A stretch of DNA of 64,000 bases from Arenicella chitinivorans (GTDB lineage: Bacteria; Pseudomonadota; Gammaproteobacteria; Arenicellales; Arenicellaceae), in the NCBI RefSeq assembly GCF_014651515.1, contig NZ_BMXA01000001.1, positions 682,001 to 746,000 on the forward strand, read 5' to 3'. Both the position numbers and the translations under genes were made by a program. Shown one piece after another: positions 46,445-54,610 of the stretch (position 1 is the stretch's first letter; each line of letters begins with the position of its first letter). The notes under the pieces were generated by a model. That model had not been told where the DNA came from and did not search any database. It was given only the letters and a program-made list of their open reading frames with translations.

Positions 46445-47136
46445 AACGACTCCTGATCTTTGGGTGCACTGTTTAAAATGCCATCTTGCAGTTGGAAGCG
46501 GTGCCGACAGCGACGAGCCAATACCGGGTCATGCGTTGCGACCACCAGACTGGTCTGAGACGTGTCAAGCAACGAAAATAACTGATCAAGTACATTGTTA
46601 GCCGTATGTGCGTCCAGATTGGCGGTCGGTTCATCGGCAAATAATATTTTTGGCTCGACTGCGAAAGCACGGCACAGGGCTACCCGTTGCTGCTCACCGC
46701 CCGACAGTTGGCTGGGGTAATGCTCGGCCCGGTGTGCCAAACCCAGTCGAGTAAGCCACTCATACGCCACGTTTAATGCGTCAGAGCGATTGAATAACTC
46801 AAGTGTCAGAGCCACGTTTTCCACTGCGGAGAGTTCCGGCAACAGGTGGAATGACTGAAACACGAAGCCAATCTGCCCAGCCCGCAATGCCGTGCGCTGG
46901 TCTTCATTGAGCGTGGTTAACTCTTCGCCGAGCAGCTGGATATGCCCGTTGTTGACGGTGTCGAGACCAGCAAGTACGCCAAGTAAGGTGGATTTGCCGC
47001 TGCCGGATGCACCCAGAATGGCGACTGAATCACCGGCGTTGACCGTCAGGTCAACGCCGCGCAAGATCTTGATCGGTTGACTGGCTGAATAGATGGTTTT
47101 GCTTAGCTTGTGGGCATGAATAACAGCGGTGCTCAT
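46438..47136 (-). CDS. ABC transporter ATP-binding protein (YbbA/LolD-like)
   Basis: A 232-residue ATPase. Walker [11 protein letters not shown] loop [18 protein letters not shown], signature [14 protein letters not shown], Walker B ILFADEPT and the H loop VVATHD are all present. The group is the LolD/MacB/YbbA family that pairs with FtsX-type permeases. Its 3' end overlaps the permease gene, and its start overlaps the stop of the hydrolase gene (ATGA). It supplies energy to the permease from the cytoplasm. Confidence 0.95.
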   Translation of the reverse strand: MSTAVIHAHKLSKTIYSASQPIKILRGVDLTVNAGDSVAILGASGSGKSTLLGVLAGLDTVNNGHIQLLGEELTTLNEDQRTALRAGQIGFVFQSFHLLPELSAVENVALTLELFNRSDALNVAYEWLTRLGLAHRAEHYPSQLSGGEQQRVALCRAFAVEPKILFADEPTANLDAHTANNVLDQLFSLLDTSQTSLVVATHDPVLARRCRHRFQLQDGILNSAPKDQESLC

Positions 47137-48008
47137 GGTTTATTCTCCGTAGCAGGTCTTTGCGATAGTTTTTCCAAGTGCGCGAGTACCAGATCGGTAT
47201 AGGTGCTCGGTAAGCGGTGGGCGCTGTCCAGCCAGACGAGGCGTTTATGCTTACTGGGGATTAAATCAAAGGTTGCCTGCGTTTGTGTCGTGGTTGAGTG
47301 CTCGTCCTGCTTGGCTGCCAGCCAGAGTACATTGGCCTGTAGGATCTGAGCGGTAAACATTCGTGGTGCAACCGGCGAGGTATCGGCGGCCACATAAGGC
47401 GGGACCATCACAACCACGTGGTCGATTGACGGATGCTGCGCGGCCAGAATCAGGCTCATTTGCGCGCCCATGCTGTAACCCATGATCAAGACCTCTTTGG
47501 GTTGATACTGCGTTCTTGCCCAGGCTAGCACGCTGGCGTAGTCGCGAACTGTGCCTTGAATTGTGTCGTGGTAGAGCGTCGGGTCGGCACTGTGCGCGCT
47601 TTTCAACAGGTCTCGTGCTGTGATGTGTGACACAGCTCGGCGGCCATGTAATCGTGCATCCAACATGATCACAGCATACCCATTCTGGCGTAAATAGTTG
47701 CTGAGTCTGCTTGCTCGCATCGAGTGATCCGTGCGGGTCCAGAAAGTTAGGTCGCTGCCCATTGGGTGCAACAGTACAGCAAGTTTGGTGTGCGGGGACT
47801 CTGGCAATAGAAGCTTACCGGTGACACTGGCACCATCGGCAGCGATAAAGCGCAATGTGGCCGACTTTTCGGACAATGATTCGAGCCTTACCTCGCGCGT
47901 CTCAGGCGGTGTGCCTGGAAGCACGGTGACCGCTGATCGGGCGATCGTGCAGGGACTGCTTAACACCATCAAGATGCTAAGCAGTCCGGGTAATACACAG
48001 GTTTTCAT
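47133..48008 (-). CDS. Exported alpha/beta hydrolase, first gene of the ABC/two-component operon
   Basis: A 291-residue exported serine hydrolase. Signal peptide 1-23 (ending SPCTIARS), core from about 55 with LAVLLHPMGSDLTFWTRTDHSMRASRL, nucleophile elbow IMGYSMGAQ (Ser as in GXSXG), acid residue near QDEH, and catalytic His in LDSAHRLPS. It is the promoter-proximal gene of hydrolase-ATPase-permease-regulator-kinase. In E. coli the lipolytic enzyme TesA stands next to ybbAP, so the position is similar although the fold is different. Action on an envelope lipid or exported ester is inference. Confidence 0.85.
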   Translation of the reverse strand: MKTCVLPGLLSILMVLSSPCTIARSAVTVLPGTPPETREVRLESLSEKSATLRFIAADGASVTGKLLLPESPHTKLAVLLHPMGSDLTFWTRTDHSMRASRLSNYLRQNGYAVIMLDARLHGRRAVSHITARDLLKSAHSADPTLYHDTIQGTVRDYASVLAWARTQYQPKEVLIMGYSMGAQMSLILAAQHPSIDHVVVMVPPYVAADTSPVAPRMFTAQILQANVLWLAAKQDEHSTTTQTQATFDLIPSKHKRLVWLDSAHRLPSTYTDLVLAHLEKLSQRPATENKP

Positions 48009-48058
48009 GAGTTAGTCTCGGTTTGTTGTTGATAACCGAAAGACTAGACGTGAGACCT

Positions 48059-48086
48059 TCAAATGAAGCTCAAATAGAATTGAAAT
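48059..48086 (-). promoter_or_regulatory. Triple 11-bp direct repeat before the hydrolase-ABC-two-component operon
   Basis: Three 6-mers on the plus strand, TCAAAT (48059), TCAAAT (48070), TGAAAT (48081), each exactly 11 bases apart. On the coding (minus) strand the pair reads TTTGAG-CTTCA-TTTGAA. It lies 51-78 bases upstream of the operon's start codon. The period and arrangement suit an OmpR-family regulator, most likely the operon's own. Confidence 0.6.
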
Positions 48087-48127
48087 CCCGCATATTTTTG
48101 CACCCAAAAGTCTCGATGCGAGATATT

Positions 48128-48883
48128 TTAGATGTTTTGCCCGCCGGAAACCTCGATGCGTTGTGCGTTGATCCAAGCGGCACCATCAGCCAGGATTGCC
48201 GCAACTGCGCCACCAACGTCGTCAGGCACGCCAACCCGCCCCAAGGCGGTGATGTCCGCGAGGTGCTGATTTACCTCGGCCGTGTCTCGCACATATCCAC
48301 CACCGAAATCAGTCTCGATGGCACCGGGCGCCAGAGTATTCACCGAAATCCTTCGCTCGCCTAATTCTCGCGCCAGATATATCGACAGTGTCTCGACCGC
48401 GGATTTCATGCTGGCGTAAGCCGAGAAGCCCGGAAAGGTCATACGTGTTAGACCGGACGACACATTTAGAATGCGACCGCCATCCCTGATCAAGGGCAAC
48501 AACGCCTGGGTCAAGAAGAAGGGACCTTTCACATGCTCATCGACCATTTTGTCGAACTGCGTTTCGGTAGTGGATTGGAAAGCTTGGAATACGCCAGATC
48601 CTGCGTTGTTGATGAGAAAGTCGATCTGTGCGGTTTGCCATGTATCGCTTAAGTGGCTCGACAATTGCGTCACAAATTCCGCAAAACGCATGGTCTGGGT
48701 AATGTCCAGCTGGACGGCGATTGCGCGTTGCCCGAACTGTTCAATCTGGTCGACTGTGTCTCGTGCTGCTTGGTGGTTGCTGTGGTAGGTGAGGATAATG
48801 TCTCGACCATTCGCAGCTAAGTGGTGTGCCATGCTGCGACCAAGGCCACGGCTGCCACCGGTGATAAGCGCAATTTTATTCAT
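48128..48883 (-). CDS. Short-chain dehydrogenase/reductase (FabG-like)
   Basis: A 251-residue NAD(P)-dependent SDR starting at the ATG of MNKIALITGG (the frame extends four codons further, to an ATG at 48895). Cofactor motif TGGSRGLGRS, NNAGSG, catalytic Ser in VSSGL, and YASMK with the catalytic Tyr and Lys. The length is typical. It is divergent from the AraC-type regulator gene (49132), a common arrangement in which the regulator controls the dehydrogenase. The substrate cannot be seen from the sequence; a 3-ketoacyl-ACP-like reduction or a sugar alcohol is possible. Confidence 0.92.
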   Translation of the reverse strand: MNKIALITGGSRGLGRSMAHHLAANGRDIILTYHSNHQAARDTVDQIEQFGQRAIAVQLDITQTMRFAEFVTQLSSHLSDTWQTAQIDFLINNAGSGVFQAFQSTTETQFDKMVDEHVKGPFFLTQALLPLIRDGGRILNVSSGLTRMTFPGFSAYASMKSAVETLSIYLARELGERRISVNTLAPGAIETDFGGGYVRDTAEVNQHLADITALGRVGVPDDVGGAVAAILADGAAWINAQRIEVSGGQNI

Positions 48884-49131
48884 GGTTTTCTCCAAGTGTT
48901 ACAGGTTCTAAGTTGCTGTTAGGGGCGCGACAAAAACCCAATATGTCTCCGATGACATTAGAAATGTGTTTATTTTGTCGTGACTTAGCATACTCAGCTG
49001 CATGGGGTAGGGTGCTGCCTGATACTCTGAATGTATTGCCTGTTTCTCTAAAAAAATAGACGGGTACTGAGCGCAGTGATACCGTTGTTAGACTAGATGA
49101 AACTCCTGGAGTAACGAATGGGTTCGCCGAG

Positions 49132-50037
49132 ATGAATACTCGACAACGACCAACGCTCGCTGCGATTGTGTCTCAATTCGCCCCCAATGAAGGTGTCAAT
49201 GGCACTCAAATACCAGGCGTCGAGTGCCTTCGATTCAGTCGAGCCGGAAGACGTCTTCCTACCGTCTACAATCCCTGTGTATGCTTTATCGTGCAAGGAA
49301 AGAAACGCGTCCTGCTGCGCGATCAGGTCTTTGAATACAAGCCGGGTGAGTTTCTGGCCGTGTCGGTGGATGTACCGGTCATTGGTGAAGTGGTGGAGGG
49401 GAGTTCGGCGCGACCATACTTGGGATTGAAAATTAGTTTAGATCAAGCGCAATTGGCTGAGTTAGTGGCCACGGGGGAACGCTGCCTCTCGAATACGCAG
49501 TTGCCCAGTCGTGCGGTATTTGTTGGTCAGAGCGATGACAAATTAAGTGATTGCATAGCGCGTATCGCTGACCTTTTATTCGCGCCGAAGGAGATCAGTG
49601 TGTTGGCCCCATTGTTACAGCGTGAGTTGTATTTTCGGCTGCTCACCAGCCCACACGCACAAAGTATTACCAAGCTGGCGCAGAGGGGCAGTCATCTGCA
49701 ACGGATAGCGCAGGCGATTCGAATACTGCGCCATCAATTCGATAAACCGGTGCGGGTCGAGTATCTCGCCAATCAGGTTGGCATGAGTGTGTCGTCCTTC
49801 CACGCGCATTTTAAACGCGTGACCGCCATGAGTCCCCTGCAGTTTCAAAAGCAACTGCGCTTAACCGAGGCCCGCCAGATGATGTTGTCGACGCAGTGTG
49901 ACGTGGTGAGCGCGGCGTATCGTGTCGGCTATGAGAGCCCGTCCCAGTTTAATCGGGAATATGTGCGGGCCTTTGGTGTGACGCCGGGCCGAGACGCGGA
50001 TCAACATCGCGTAGAGCAACTAGGCAAGCGCACGTGA
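49132..50037 (+). CDS. AraC-family transcriptional regulator
   Basis: A 301-residue regulator with an AraC_N-type ligand domain (about 15-165; FSRAGRRLPTVYNPCVCFIVQGKKRVLL, YKPGEFLAVSVDVPVIGEV) and two C-terminal helix-turn-helix motifs at about 200-285 (VEYLANQVGMSVSSFHAHFKRVTAMSPLQFQKQLRLTEA, AAYRVGYESPSQFNREYVRAFG). It probably controls the divergent SDR gene 236 bases away, whose promoter lies in the shared gap. Dimerisation and an inducer are usual for the group. The ATG at 49132 is the natural start. Confidence 0.94.
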   Translation: MNTRQRPTLAAIVSQFAPNEGVNGTQIPGVECLRFSRAGRRLPTVYNPCVCFIVQGKKRVLLRDQVFEYKPGEFLAVSVDVPVIGEVVEGSSARPYLGLKISLDQAQLAELVATGERCLSNTQLPSRAVFVGQSDDKLSDCIARIADLLFAPKEISVLAPLLQRELYFRLLTSPHAQSITKLAQRGSHLQRIAQAIRILRHQFDKPVRVEYLANQVGMSVSSFHAHFKRVTAMSPLQFQKQLRLTEARQMMLSTQCDVVSAAYRVGYESPSQFNREYVRAFGVTPGRDADQHRVEQLGKRT

Positions 50038-50121
50038 GAGAAAGCTAGGATTCTGGTGCTAAATCGGCTACCTTATGGACGGGCAGGGCGAGCAGATTAC
50101 ACGAATTAGAATAGGTAGATT

Positions 50122-51678
50122 ATGGTCGGTAAAAAATATTTAGGTGCTTCTGAGTCCGGAAGTTTGGTTGGCTACTGGTGGATTGTGGCGCTTGTTCTGA
50201 GTGTTTGCTCACACACGACCAGTGCACAAACTGGCGTTGCGCCAGATTTATTCTCTTATTCGACGCGTACCGTGGCATCTAAAATGGTTGCTGATGGCGC
50301 AGTTCAGAGTGTGAAGCCGATTGATGTGAATCGGAAAATTGCGCAATTAAAGGAAGGCGACACGCTGCAAATTCCGATGCCGGACGGCGCGTTGATGACA
50401 CTGGAGATCTATCGAACCGGCACTGCACCCAATGGTGATGTGCAGCTGTGGGGTAAAAACGATGACACTGAAGATTGGTTGGTGATCACCTTTGGTAAGA
50501 AACAAGTGTATGCAAGTTTTGGTGATGAGACGAGCAACTATTCGATCGGATGGGATCAATTAAGTGGTACGGTATTGATCGATGCTAAACAGGTGCAACA
50601 ATCAATAGATTTGGCTGATGATATTAAGGTGCCCCCTTCAAAGCTGGTGGCTCACGACGTGCGAGGCTCCAAAACTCCTGTAACTGGGCATTCGACAGGA
50701 ACTAAAGCGATCATCGGTGTGATGGCAATTTACTCTGATGAATTCTCCGCTGGTTTCTCAGATCCAGTTTCACGAATAAATCAAATGATAGCTTTCACGA
50801 ATGCTGCCTATGATCGTAGTGGCGTAAATATTCAACTAGAGTTGGCGCGGGCCCAGCAGTTAGCATTTAATAACAGCGCTTCTACTGGCACTTTACTCGA
50901 TGCTGTAACAGACAGCACTGGTGTATTCAGTACAGTGCCCAGTCTCAGAAATCAATACTTTGCTGATTTAGTAGCAGTGTTGCCATATGTAGGCAACAGT
51001 GGTGTGGCTGGCATCGCGTGGATAAATGGAGAAAGCGAAGCCTATGGGTTCTCTGTTACGCAGTTTGCCAGCTGGGGTTCCGACTCTGTATTTGCACACG
51101 AAATCGGTCATAACCTGGGTTCGGGACACGAGCGTGCTTCGGCAAATTCCGGTCAACCAAGCCCCTGTGACAATCGCTATACGTTTGAAGACTATGCATG
51201 CGGTCATGGTAATGGTTCGCAAGGCACTATTATGTCGTACTTGAATGATGCGGCTTGGAACTACGTGTTCTCTAATCCGGACCTCAACTGTAATGGCGAA
51301 CCCTGTGGTGTTCCAGCTGGCCAGAGCAACCAAGCAGATAATCGCAGAGCATTCAATTCCAGTGGTCCTCTTGTTGCAGGATTTCGCTATGATCCTTCGC
51401 GAGATGTAGATTCTGATGGGGTATTTAACGAGTACGACAATTGCCCGAATGTGGAGAACCCAGACCAAACAAATTCCGATGGTGATGCGTTTGGGGATGT
51501 GTGCGATGACGACAGTGATAATGACGGGGTGAATGACGATATCGACAATTGTCCGCTCGATGAAAATGCTGATCAAGCCGACGCTGATTCTAATGGTCTC
51601 GGTGATGTGTGCGATCCGGGTGAAATGTGCTTCCCTGTCGACGCTGGAATGGGGCGTATGGCGGTTGTCTGCCTATAA
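50122..51678 (+). CDS. Secreted zinc metalloprotease (reprolysin-like) with thrombospondin type-3 repeats
   Basis: A 518-residue exported protease. Signal peptide to about 36 (ending TTSAQTG), a propeptide-like region to about 195, then a metzincin domain of the M12B-like group with the zinc motif HEIGHNLGSGHE (H326, H330, H336; E327 catalytic) and a Met-turn in GTIMSYLN. Residues about 430-500 are calcium-binding thrombospondin type-3 repeats (DVDSDGVFNEYDNCPNVENPDQ, DNDGVNDDIDNCPLDE). The tail ends CFPVDAGMGRMAVVCL, with two Cys around a small hydrophobic strand. It may be a substrate of the type II secretion system encoded in this window; that is inference. The cysteine-rich tail is unusual. 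Confidence 0.9.
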   Translation: MVGKKYLGASESGSLVGYWWIVALVLSVCSHTTSAQTGVAPDLFSYSTRTVASKMVADGAVQSVKPIDVNRKIAQLKEGDTLQIPMPDGALMTLEIYRTGTAPNGDVQLWGKNDDTEDWLVITFGKKQVYASFGDETSNYSIGWDQLSGTVLIDAKQVQQSIDLADDIKVPPSKLVAHDVRGSKTPVTGHSTGTKAIIGVMAIYSDEFSAGFSDPVSRINQMIAFTNAAYDRSGVNIQLELARAQQLAFNNSASTGTLLDAVTDSTGVFSTVPSLRNQYFADLVAVLPYVGNSGVAGIAWINGESEAYGFSVTQFASWGSDSVFAHEIGHNLGSGHERASANSGQPSPCDNRYTFEDYACGHGNGSQGTIMSYLNDAAWNYVFSNPDLNCNGEPCGVPAGQSNQADNRRAFNSSGPLVAGFRYDPSRDVDSDGVFNEYDNCPNVENPDQTNSDGDAFGDVCDDDSDNDGVNDDIDNCPLDENADQADADSNGLGDVCDPGEMCFPVDAGMGRMAVVCL

Positions 51679-51718
51679 GCCCCATATTCTCTCGGCTGCG
51701 AGAAATTTTGCAGCCGAC

Positions 51719-52051
51719 TTAAAGGCAGCGGAACAACTCAAACGTTTGTTGGCCGTCAACGATTGGGGAGCGCACCACAATGGTGTCGGCTCCCGATTTG
51801 GCGGCCTCGTTGCGGGCCAGCGTTTCAAGTTCGGATTGAACTTTCTTGGTGCTACGATTGACCACAGTGACCTTGTTGACGGTGTTGCTGGTGACCGTGC
51901 CAAGGCTTTTGCAGCTACCGACCAAATCCGCCGGTGCGATGCGGACACGATCCGCGCCGGGATTCTTTTTGACCCAAGTACAGCCGCTGGCGACGGCACA
52001 CAGGCTCACGGCGAGCAGCCCAGTTTTGATTGACTTAGTGAGTTCGGGCAT
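51719..52051 (-). CDS. DUF4156 lipoprotein
   Basis: A 110-residue lipoprotein; signal ends AVASGCTWVKK with the lipidated Cys near residue 24. DUF4156 pattern: GCTWVKKNPGADRVRIAPADLVGSCKSLG and LETLARNEAAKSGADTIV. Function unknown; a small family of outer-membrane lipoproteins. It converges with the protease gene, whose stop is 41 bases away. The frame and RBS (AGGTAACG before the ATG) are good. Confidence 0.88.
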   Translation of the reverse strand: MPELTKSIKTGLLAVSLCAVASGCTWVKKNPGADRVRIAPADLVGSCKSLGTVTSNTVNKVTVVNRSTKKVQSELETLARNEAAKSGADTIVVRSPIVDGQQTFELFRCL

Positions 52052-52100
52052 AACGTTACCTCTTGTCAGTATTGATATAAAAAAGCTGGCGTAGAAAACG

Positions 52101-52367
52101 TCAAACCCTAAAATTACTTAGAACCTGTTGCACGGAATCCAACACGCGTTTCAACGTCGGGTACTCAGTTTCCAGGTCAAGGATGAGCGCGCCGATTTGT
52201 TCATCAAGGTTGGAATACTCATCAAAGCTGTCTGGATAAAGCGATTGTTGTTCTAGCGACACGATAATCTCGTCTAGGCGCTGTTGATATTCGCTGTCGA
52301 CAAAGTCAGCCCCTTGGTGTTGGTTTCGAAGCTGCTCAAGTAAGTCGTGAAGTTCGTTGCTTCCCAT
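52101..52367 (-). CDS. DUF4404 small acidic coiled-coil-like protein
   Basis: An 88-residue soluble protein starting at the ATG of MGSNELHDLLEQLRNQ (a longer frame to 52439 is unlikely because it adds an unmatched 24-residue leader). It consists of heptad-like helices (LHDLLEQLRNQHQ, YQQRLDEIIVSLEQQSL, LDEQIGALILDLETEYPTLKRVLDSVQQVLSNF). This matches DUF4404, a family of unknown function. It is 49 bases from the DUF4156 gene and may share its transcript. Confidence 0.85.
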   Translation of the reverse strand: MGSNELHDLLEQLRNQHQGADFVDSEYQQRLDEIIVSLEQQSLYPDSFDEYSNLDEQIGALILDLETEYPTLKRVLDSVQQVLSNFRV

Positions 52368-52726
52368 AATTGTATCGTCAAGTTGATGGTTAATAAGTAA
52401 GGTATCGCAGATACCGTGAGTCACGTGCGAAACGGCCATTAGACTCTCTAAGCTTACGCAAGATTAAAGCACGCTGGTGAATCTGTTGATACGAATTAAT
52501 CTTTCCGCGGCGTCGGTGATTGGTCTTCGCCGTCGCTCTGCTCAGGGAGGTGTCTCGTCGCGTTTGGCTGCCCGCCATGATCTGGCTGTGGTCCGCCACG
52601 TGTTGTGATCGGCGTAGGTAATTCAGCAAAACCGATCCTAATGTTCAAACTTGCTCACTGTATTGTGAGGGCCTTCTGGTTCAAACTGTTTCGAGTTGAA
52701 GATAACCCAATCACTGGAGTGACACA

Positions 52727-52834
52727 ATGAAACGAATTAAGCCGCTATTAAGACTTCTAAAATTACCGCGCCGTACGGACGCTAAACAGTGTAATTACAC
52801 CAATAATTACTATGGCGACCAATGTTGTGGTTAG
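52727..52834 (+). CDS. Possible 35-residue Cys-ended peptide
   Basis: A short frame missed by length filters. ATG 52727 is preceded by CTGGAGTGACACA, a good Shine-Dalgarno sequence (GGAG, 8 bases before the start). The N-terminal half is basic and hydrophobic (KRIKPLLRLLKLPRR); the C-terminal half is Asn/Tyr/Gly-rich and ends NYYGDQCCG with three Cys in all. The stop overlaps the 3' end of the convergent alpha/beta hydrolase gene by 4 bases. It may be a real small protein or a modified peptide precursor; nothing in the sequence proves expression. Confidence 0.4.
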   Translation: MKRIKPLLRLLKLPRRTDAKQCNYTNNYYGDQCCG

Positions 52835-53577
52835 TCGTGGCATTCACGTAGCAGTTCTGCGAGTTGGGTTTGGATAAAACGCAACTCGTGGGGTTTGGAT
52901 AAGCGGTGGTCGCCGTGTTTGACCAAGCTCAGGCTGCAATATTGGGTTTCAAGTCGTTGTAATACGGCTTCTGAGCGTTGCCAGGGGACAACGTCGTCGT
53001 CGATACCGTGAATCAGACGTACCGGTGCGAGTATGCTAATTGTGCTGTCGAGTAACGTGTATTGCGCGCCATCCTCCAGTAAGGACTGATAGATGCGGTA
53101 CGGCTCATGGTTGTCGTACTCATTCGGTACGGCATAGTATTGGCGGCCGTGAGGGTCTAGTTGTCGCGGAAAACCGGCAAGACGGGCAGGGTAGTAGTCA
53201 GTCATGTCCGCAGCACAGGCGATGAGCAGAAGTCCAGCCACGCGCTTGGGGCGTAAACGAGCTGCCAACAACGATAACCAGCCGCCCATTGAGCTGCCGA
53301 CCAACAGCACACCGGATGTGTCTGAGAGTGCATCGATGATCGTCAGAATGTCATTCAGCCAGGTCGACACAGTACAGTCTGCAAAGTCGCCTGGCGAGTC
53401 CCCATGCCCTTGATAATCGAATCGCACGTATGCGGTGTGGTTTTCCAACGCCCAGTCCTGCAATGCCACTGCCTTATTGCCGTTCCGATTGGAGTTAAAG
53501 CCACCACAAAAAAGGATGACGGGACCGTTACCCGGGGCGTAATCGTGCGCCAGATGAATGGGAAGTTGCGTGCTCAT
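52831..53577 (-). CDS. Alpha/beta hydrolase, ABHD10/acyl-esterase-like
   Basis: About 248 residues from the ATG at 53577 (MSTQLPIHLAHDY; the frame also opens at 53616). Nucleophile elbow LLVGSSMGGWLSLL, oxyanion region VILFCGGFNSNRNGNKAVAL, YVRFDYQGHGDSPG, the acid in HGIDDDVVPW and His in KHGDHRLSK. The family includes ABHD10-type esterases/thioesterases acting on acyl chains or acyl-glucuronides. The protein is cytoplasmic, without a signal peptide. No operon partner; it is convergent to the small peptide frame. Confidence 0.88.
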   Translation of the reverse strand: MSTQLPIHLAHDYAPGNGPVILFCGGFNSNRNGNKAVALQDWALENHTAYVRFDYQGHGDSPGDFADCTVSTWLNDILTIIDALSDTSGVLLVGSSMGGWLSLLAARLRPKRVAGLLLIACAADMTDYYPARLAGFPRQLDPHGRQYYAVPNEYDNHEPYRIYQSLLEDGAQYTLLDSTISILAPVRLIHGIDDDVVPWQRSEAVLQRLETQYCSLSLVKHGDHRLSKPHELRFIQTQLAELLRECHD

Positions 53578-53758
53578 TTCATGCGAATAGAGTTTCAGAC
53601 TAATTGGCTGAATCATAAACTAGTTTGATCTGTGTCAAGCCAGCCTTTTGTTAAATCGGCATACTAAACTTGCGGAAATGAATACGCAGACTGGTGCTTC
53701 AAGGCCACCACGTACAGCGGGCAGTAGTAATTAACTCGATAAATGATCAGGAGGCGTG

Positions 53759-54574
53759 GTGACCAACCACGAGAACAATACAAACACTGTGCCGTTTGTC
53801 GCGCCATGCGATCAGCTTGATTTTGTCGCGCCGTTTCGTTGGTTAGGCAAAGGGATGGATGACGCACGCCGTGCCCCCATCGCCAGTTTGAGCTATGGGT
53901 TGGTCATGGCCTGCTTAATCATGTTGTTTACGGTTCTCGCATGGCGCTATGGCAGTGCTTGGATTGTGTTTTCGTTGTTATGTGGATTCGTGTTTGCCGC
54001 CCCGATCGCCTGTGTCGGTACGTATGCAATCAGTGCACAACTGGAGCGCAATTTACCGGTGTCACTAAAGCGCACCTTGAAGGCGTGCTTTAAGCGCTAC
54101 CTAGGTTCGGAGCTGGTGTTTGCGCTGGTGCTGCTCATTATTTTCCTGGTATGGGCACGCGCGAGCTCTGCGGTGAGCATCTTCATGCCTGAAACTGGCA
54201 ATTACACCACGCAGGAAATGGTGGGGTATTACGGCGCACTGGCAATCCTGGCGTTGGTATTCCTGAGCTTGACCTTCGCCGCCAGCGTATTCTCCCTACC
54301 CATGATTATGCACCGCGACGTGGATGCCATCACTGCTGTGGTGACTTCGATTAATGCTGTGCTGCGGAACAAAGCTGTGATGGCCTTGTGGGGGTGTCTA
54401 ATCGGCGTTGGACTGGTGCTCGGAATCGCAACTGGCGGATTACTCTTAATCCTGTTCCTTCCCGCTGTTGGTCACGCCGTCTGGCACGGCTACTTAGAGA
54501 CTATTGACGCCAGTGAATTTCCGCGCCACACCAGTGGCATTACGTCGACTGAGCGCGTCAGTGAGACCGAGTGA
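53759..54574 (+). CDS. DUF2189 membrane protein
   Basis: A 271-residue inner-membrane protein of unknown function. Family marks: FVAPFRWLGKGMDDARRAPIASLSYGLVMA and GFVFAAPIACVGTYAISAQLERN. About six membrane segments (55-75, 78-98, 130-150, 175-195, 215-235, 240-250). An AGGAGG (53749-53754) precedes two in-frame GTG codons at 53756 and 53759; the second gives normal spacing and is preferred. DUF2189 proteins often sit beside cytochrome oxidase assembly genes, which is not the case here. Confidence 0.86.
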   Translation: MTNHENNTNTVPFVAPCDQLDFVAPFRWLGKGMDDARRAPIASLSYGLVMACLIMLFTVLAWRYGSAWIVFSLLCGFVFAAPIACVGTYAISAQLERNLPVSLKRTLKACFKRYLGSELVFALVLLIIFLVWARASSAVSIFMPETGNYTTQEMVGYYGALAILALVFLSLTFAASVFSLPMIMHRDVDAITAVVTSINAVLRNKAVMALWGCLIGVGLVLGIATGGLLLILFLPAVGHAVWHGYLETIDASEFPRHTSGITSTERVSETE

Positions 54575-54610
54575 CGTAGTCAGTCAGGATTTTGCTTCTG
54601 GTAATAGCGC

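Noticed and set aside
52390-52629. 79-codon minus-strand frame upstream of the DUF4404 gene
   Set aside because: Overlaps the unneeded leader of the DUF4404 frame, is Arg/Ser-rich without a family pattern and has no clear RBS.
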